NCBI RefSeq assembly: GCF_009569385.1
Contig: NZ_WBOF01000001.1
Location: 2,676,001 to 2,740,000, forward strand
Direction of reading: 5' to 3'
DNA: 64,000 nucleotides
Origin: Streptomyces kaniharaensis
GTDB lineage: Bacteria > Actinomycetota > Actinomycetes > Streptomycetales > Streptomycetaceae
Below are positions 61,035 to 64,000 of this stretch, in pieces. How positions within the stretch are numbered: the first letter of the stretch is position 1; each line of letters opens with the position of its first letter. A program made the translations under genes and the position numbers. The notes below the pieces were generated by a model. It saw only the letters and a list, made by a program, of their open reading frames with translations. It did no database searches and was not told the DNA's origin.

Positions 61035-61412
61035 GTCCACAGGGGTGCCGGCACCGGATGTGGCTGTCCACAGGACCGTCGGCTGTCCACAGCCGAAAGT
61101 TATCCACAGGCCTGGGGGCGAGTCGACAAACCGGTATAGCCACTGCACACAAGCGGTCGGATCATCGGTTTGCGTCGCAGAGATGACCAATCGGACCAGA
61201 GTCACCCTCGCGCCGGCAAATCACCCGTCCGAGTGGTTCAATTCCCTCGCCCGAGAAGGTCAAATGAGGTTTGAAACCTCAATTCCCTGGTTCGGACTCC
61301 CGGAGGCTCTGGATCCCCGGCAATCCACAGTCCTGACCCCGCGCCTGTGGATAACCCGGACTCGGGCGACCCCTCGGAGAAGTTATCCACAGGCGCCACG
61401 GAGTTATCCCCA
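61035..61412. promoter_or_regulatory. Cluster of DnaA boxes between pheA and serS
   Basis: The 508-base gap 60955-61462 has no gene. Three perfect TTATCCACA boxes lie at 61100-61108 (+), 61346-61354 (-) and 61383-61391 (+). Near-consensus boxes are at 61034-61042 (CGTCCACAG), 61064-61072 and 61083-61091 (CTGTCCACA), 61321-61329 (CAATCCACA) and 61404-61412 (TTATCCCCA). Eight boxes in 380 bases is far above background. dnaA and dnaN are not adjacent, so it is unlikely to be oriC; it should titrate DnaA or regulate neighbouring genes. Confidence 0.85.
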
Positions 61413-61462
61413 GGAGAAAACCCGTACCGGTGGAAGAGCCCCCGCCCGGTAGGCTTGGCCCC

Positions 61463-62737
61463 GTGATTGACCTTCGCCTGCTTCGTGAAGACCCTGACCG
61501 AGTGCGCGCCTCGCAGCGCGTCCGTGGCGAGGACGTCGACCTGGTCGACGCCCTCCTCTCCGCCGACGAGCGGCGCCGCGCCTCGGGCAGTCGCTTCGAC
61601 GAGCTGCGCAACGAGCAGCGCCTGCTCGGCAAGCAGGTCGCCCAGGCCAAGGGCGACGAGAAGACCGCCCTGCTGCAGCGCACCAAGGAGCTGGCCGCCG
61701 AGGTCAAGGCCGCGGACGCCGAGCAGAGCGCGGCCAAGGAGGAGGCCGACCGCCTGCTCCGCTCGCTGGCGAACCTCATCGACCCGGCCGCCCCGGTCGG
61801 CGGCGAGGAGGACTTCGTCACCCTGGAGGAGATCGGCACCCCGCGCGACTTCGCCGCCGAGGGCTTCGAGCCCCGCGACCACGTCGAGCTCGGCCAGATC
61901 CTGGGCGCGATCGACACCGAGCGCGGTGCCAAGGTCGCCGGTGCCCGCTCCTACTACCTGACCGGCGTCGGCGCGCTGCTGGAGCTCGCCCTGGTCAACA
62001 TGGCCTTCGCCCAGGCCACCGCGGCCGGCTTCATCCCGATGATCACCCCGACCCTGGTCCGGCCGGCCGCCATGGACGGCACCGGCTTCCTCGGCCAGGC
62101 CGCCGAGAACGTGTACCACCTCAAGGAGGAGGACCGTTACCTCGTCGGCACCAGCGAGGTCCCGCTCGCGGCGTACCACATGGACGAGATCATCGACGCC
62201 GAGAAGCTGCCGCTGCGCTACGCCGGCTACTCGTCCTGCTTCCGCCGCGAGGCCGGCACCTACGGCAAGGACACCCGCGGCATCATCCGCGTCCACCAGT
62301 TCGAGAAGGTGGAGATGTTCGTCTACACCACTCCCGAGGACGCCGAGAACGAGCACCGCCGCCTGCTCCAGTGGGAGAAGGACTTCCTCAACGCGCTGGA
62401 GCTGCCCTACCGGGTGATCGACGTCGCCTCCGGCGACCTCGGCGCCTCGGCCGCCCGCAAGTTCGACATCGAGGCCTGGATCCCCACCCAGGGCAAGTAC
62501 CGCGAGGTCACCTCGACCTCCAACACCACCGAGTACCAGTCCCGCCGGCTCGCCATCCGGATGCGCGAGGAGGGCAAGACCCGCCCGCTCGCCACCCTGA
62601 ACGGCACGCTGGTCGCCGTGCCGCGCACCATCGTGGCGATCCTGGAGAACCACCAGCAGGCCGACGGCTCGGTGGTCGTGCCCGAGGCGCTGCGGCCGTA
62701 CCTCGGCGGACGGTCCGTCCTGACCCCCGTCAAGTAG
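61463..62737 (+). CDS. serS: Seryl-tRNA synthetase
   Basis: Class II synthetase charging tRNA(Ser) and tRNA(Sec). 424 residues from GTG 61463 ([20 protein letters not shown]). Residues about 30-105 form the tRNA-binding coiled-coil ([40 protein letters not shown]). Motif 2 is [19 protein letters not shown] and motif 3 is [27 protein letters not shown] (61450-61455) just upstream could be the -10, making the mRNA nearly leaderless. Its promoter lies next to the DnaA-box cluster. Confidence 0.95.
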   Translation: MIDLRLLREDPDRVRASQRVRGEDVDLVDALLSADERRRASGSRFDELRNEQRLLGKQVAQAKGDEKTALLQRTKELAAEVKAADAEQSAAKEEADRLLRSLANLIDPAAPVGGEEDFVTLEEIGTPRDFAAEGFEPRDHVELGQILGAIDTERGAKVAGARSYYLTGVGALLELALVNMAFAQATAAGFIPMITPTLVRPAAMDGTGFLGQAAENVYHLKEEDRYLVGTSEVPLAAYHMDEIIDAEKLPLRYAGYSSCFRREAGTYGKDTRGIIRVHQFEKVEMFVYTTPEDAENEHRRLLQWEKDFLNALELPYRVIDVASGDLGASAARKFDIEAWIPTQGKYREVTSTSNTTEYQSRRLAIRMREEGKTRPLATLNGTLVAVPRTIVAILENHQQADGSVVVPEALRPYLGGRSVLTPVK

Positions 62738-62785
62738 CACCTGCCGCACCCGCACCACCGGCAACTCCCTGGAGACGCACGGCCC

Positions 62786-63631
62786 ATGAGCACCACCAGC
62801 CCCAGCCCCGTCTCCCCGAACGGTGGCGGCCTGCCGTACCGGCTGGTCGCCACCGACCTCGACGGCACTCTGCTGACCGGCGAGGAGACCGTCTCCGAGC
62901 GCACCCGCGCCGCCCTGGCCACGGCAACCGGCGCCGGTGCGCTGCACATCATCGTCACCGGCCGCTCGGCCGCCTGGGCCCGGCCGGTCTTCGACGAGAT
63001 CGGCTACGCAGGGATAGCGGTCTGCGGCCAGGGCGCCCAGGTCTACGACGCCGGCGCGCACAAGCTGCTCACCTCGCTCACCCTCGACCGCCGGCTCGCC
63101 GCGCTCGCCATCGCCAAGATCGAGGCCGAGACCGGCCCGCTGGCCGTCGCCGCCAACCAGGACGGGCTGGACGGCGAGGTCCTCGCCGGGCCCGGCTACG
63201 AGCTGCTGATCGGCTCCGACCTGCCGGTCGTCCGGGTCGACCGCGACGAGCTGCTCGCCGCACCGATCAGCAAGCTCTACATCCAGCACGCCGGGCTGAC
63301 CGACGACTCCCTCGCCGAGGCCGCCCGTCGCGTCGCCGGGGACCTGGTCGGCGTCGTCATGGCCGGCGCCGGTGTGGTCGAACTGCTGCCGCTCGGCCTG
63401 TCCAAGGCCACCGGCCTGGCCGTCGCCGCCCGCCGCCTCGGCGTCCGCGCCACCGACACCATCGCCTTCGGCGACATGCCCAACGACGTCCCGATGTTCG
63501 GCTGGGCCGCCCACGGCGTCGCCATGGCCAACGCCCACGAGGAACTGCTCGCCGTCGCGGACGAGATCACCGCGAGCAACGACGAGGACGGCGTCGCCCT
63601 CGTCCTGGAACGCCTCTTCCCGGCCCGCTGA
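62786..63631 (+). CDS. HAD-superfamily hydrolase, Cof-type
   Basis: 281 residues from ATG 62786. HAD motifs: I VATDLDGTLLTGEETV (nucleophile and acid Asp), II HIIVTGRSAAW, III Lys in GLSKATGLAVAARRLG, IV IAFGDMPNDVPMFGWA. The alpha/beta cap lies between motifs II and III, as in Cof-type sugar/nucleotide phosphatases. Follows serS by 48 bases and is probably in the same transcription unit. Confidence 0.92.
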   Translation: MSTTSPSPVSPNGGGLPYRLVATDLDGTLLTGEETVSERTRAALATATGAGALHIIVTGRSAAWARPVFDEIGYAGIAVCGQGAQVYDAGAHKLLTSLTLDRRLAALAIAKIEAETGPLAVAANQDGLDGEVLAGPGYELLIGSDLPVVRVDRDELLAAPISKLYIQHAGLTDDSLAEAARRVAGDLVGVVMAGAGVVELLPLGLSKATGLAVAARRLGVRATDTIAFGDMPNDVPMFGWAAHGVAMANAHEELLAVADEITASNDEDGVALVLERLFPAR

Positions 63632-63691
63632 AAGGCCGTCGCGAGGAACCGTCCTGGCGCCGTCATGACGAAGGCGGCTCCGCCATCGCCA

Positions 63692-63729
63692 GTTGTAGGA
63701 TGACCGGGCAAGAGGTTGTAGGATGACCG
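63692..63729 (+). promoter_or_regulatory. Tandem repeat GTTGTAGGATGACCG, likely GntR autoregulatory site
   Basis: GTTGTAGGATGACCG at 63692-63706 and again at 63715-63729, period 23 bases, upstream of the GntR gene (start 63770). A partial third match (GATGACCGGTTGTG) follows. A repeated word at about two helical turns is a typical operator; TAGGAT within it could be the -10. Confidence 0.72.
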
Positions 63730-63769
63730 ATGACCGGTTGTGCTGGCGAGTGGTGAAGGGAGGACCGGC

Positions 63770-64000
63770 ATGAGCAACGACGGCAGCAGCCTGCAGGCGG
63801 CCGGGCGGCGCTCCCTCGTGGACACCGCCATCGACCAGCTGCGCGAGCAGCTCGCGGGCGGGGTGTGGCCGGTGGGGTCGCGGATTCCCACCGAGCACGA
63901 GCTGGCCGAGCGGCTGCAGGTCGGCCGGAACACCGTGCGGGAGGCGATCCGGGTGCTGGTGCACGCCGGAATGCTGGTCTCCCGGCAGGGTGAGGGCACT
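63770..64000 (+). CDS. FadR-type GntR transcriptional regulator, N-terminal part
   Basis: ATG 63770 with GAAGGGAGG upstream; open to the window end, so only 77 residues are seen. They hold a GntR-type winged helix: LVDTAIDQLREQLAGGVWPV, IPTEHELAERLQVGRNTV, REAIRVLVHAGMLVSRQGEG. The ligand-binding C-terminal domain lies outside. Autoregulation through the direct repeats just upstream is likely. Confidence 0.9.
   Translation, partial: MSNDGSSLQAAGRRSLVDTAIDQLREQLAGGVWPVGSRIPTEHELAERLQVGRNTVREAIRVLVHAGMLVSRQGEGT

Noticed and set aside
61035..61412. oriC
   Set aside because: DnaA boxes are present, but dnaA and dnaN are not adjacent, the box number is lower than in Streptomyces oriC, and the neighbours are pheA and serS.
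61238..63964. A 908-codon minus-strand frame antisense to serS and the HAD gene
   Set aside because: Antisense artefact of high GC; the plus strand carries complete serS and HAD motifs.

Overview
The window is high-GC actinobacterial chromosome of Streptomycetaceae type (Streptomyces or Kitasatospora; I cannot decide between them). Evidence: GC-rich third codon positions, frequent GTG and TTG starts, WhiJ/AbaA-type regulator clusters (DUF5753, DUF397 and HATPase genes), LAXTG-type sortase substrates, a perfect ParB site (parS) and a group of DnaA boxes between pheA and serS. From memory, many genes match the central oriC-proximal core of Streptomyces coelicolor (valine dehydrogenase, DUF3073, purM and purF; purA; metG; pheA, serS and a HAD gene), but these blocks are far apart there and close together here.

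Layout. 0-8 kb: valine dehydrogenase, DUF3073, purM/purF (minus strand), a degenerate DAG-kinase-like gene, and purA. 7.8-21.6 kb is accessory: an IS30-family element sits inside the purA terminator hairpin; then come an acetyltransferase behind an operator-containing promoter, a WhiJ/AbaA-type cluster split by an IS110-family element, a candidate peptide-modification operon (45-residue peptide, JmjC oxygenase, aldo/keto reductase, APH-like kinase) facing a HTH-TPR regulator and a RibD-C reductase, a decayed PQQ-propeller gene, and a second DUF5753/DUF397 pair. 21.7-28 kb: metG, cutA, a His-rich methyltransferase, a membrane protein, and an aldo/keto reductase behind a MerR-type promoter.

28-35 kb is a secretion and possible signalling region. 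Two secreted proteins share six FG-GAP/VCBS repeats but carry different wall-directed N-terminal domains (Rpf-like and NlpC/P60-like). Beside them lie a secreted sensor-like protein, a 94-residue protein and a 50-residue pre-peptide whose mature form holds the motif GIGWD twice. A TrmB/LuxR-type regulator is divergent, with an 11+11 bp inverted repeat between. 35-42 kb: thioredoxin-NHL protein (containing parS), M18 aminopeptidase, acyl-CoA dehydrogenase, SseB protein and pirin with its own operator. 42-49 kb is less GC-rich in part, with small secreted or lipoprotein genes and a MacAB-like ABC exporter operon. 49-53.5 kb: PP2C-like protein, amidase, LAXTG surface protein and a HATPase with a proline-rich insertion. 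53.5-60 kb: copper-handling operon (YcnI, Sco1, PCuAC, CopC-CopD, Tat-exported DyP peroxidase). 60-64 kb: pheA, DnaA-box cluster, serS, HAD phosphatase and the start of a FadR-type GntR regulator.

The best candidates for undescribed systems are the peptide operon at 13.8-19.3 kb and the GIGWD peptide/LuxR locus at 33-35 kb. Gene calls are by eye from motifs; no database search was run.
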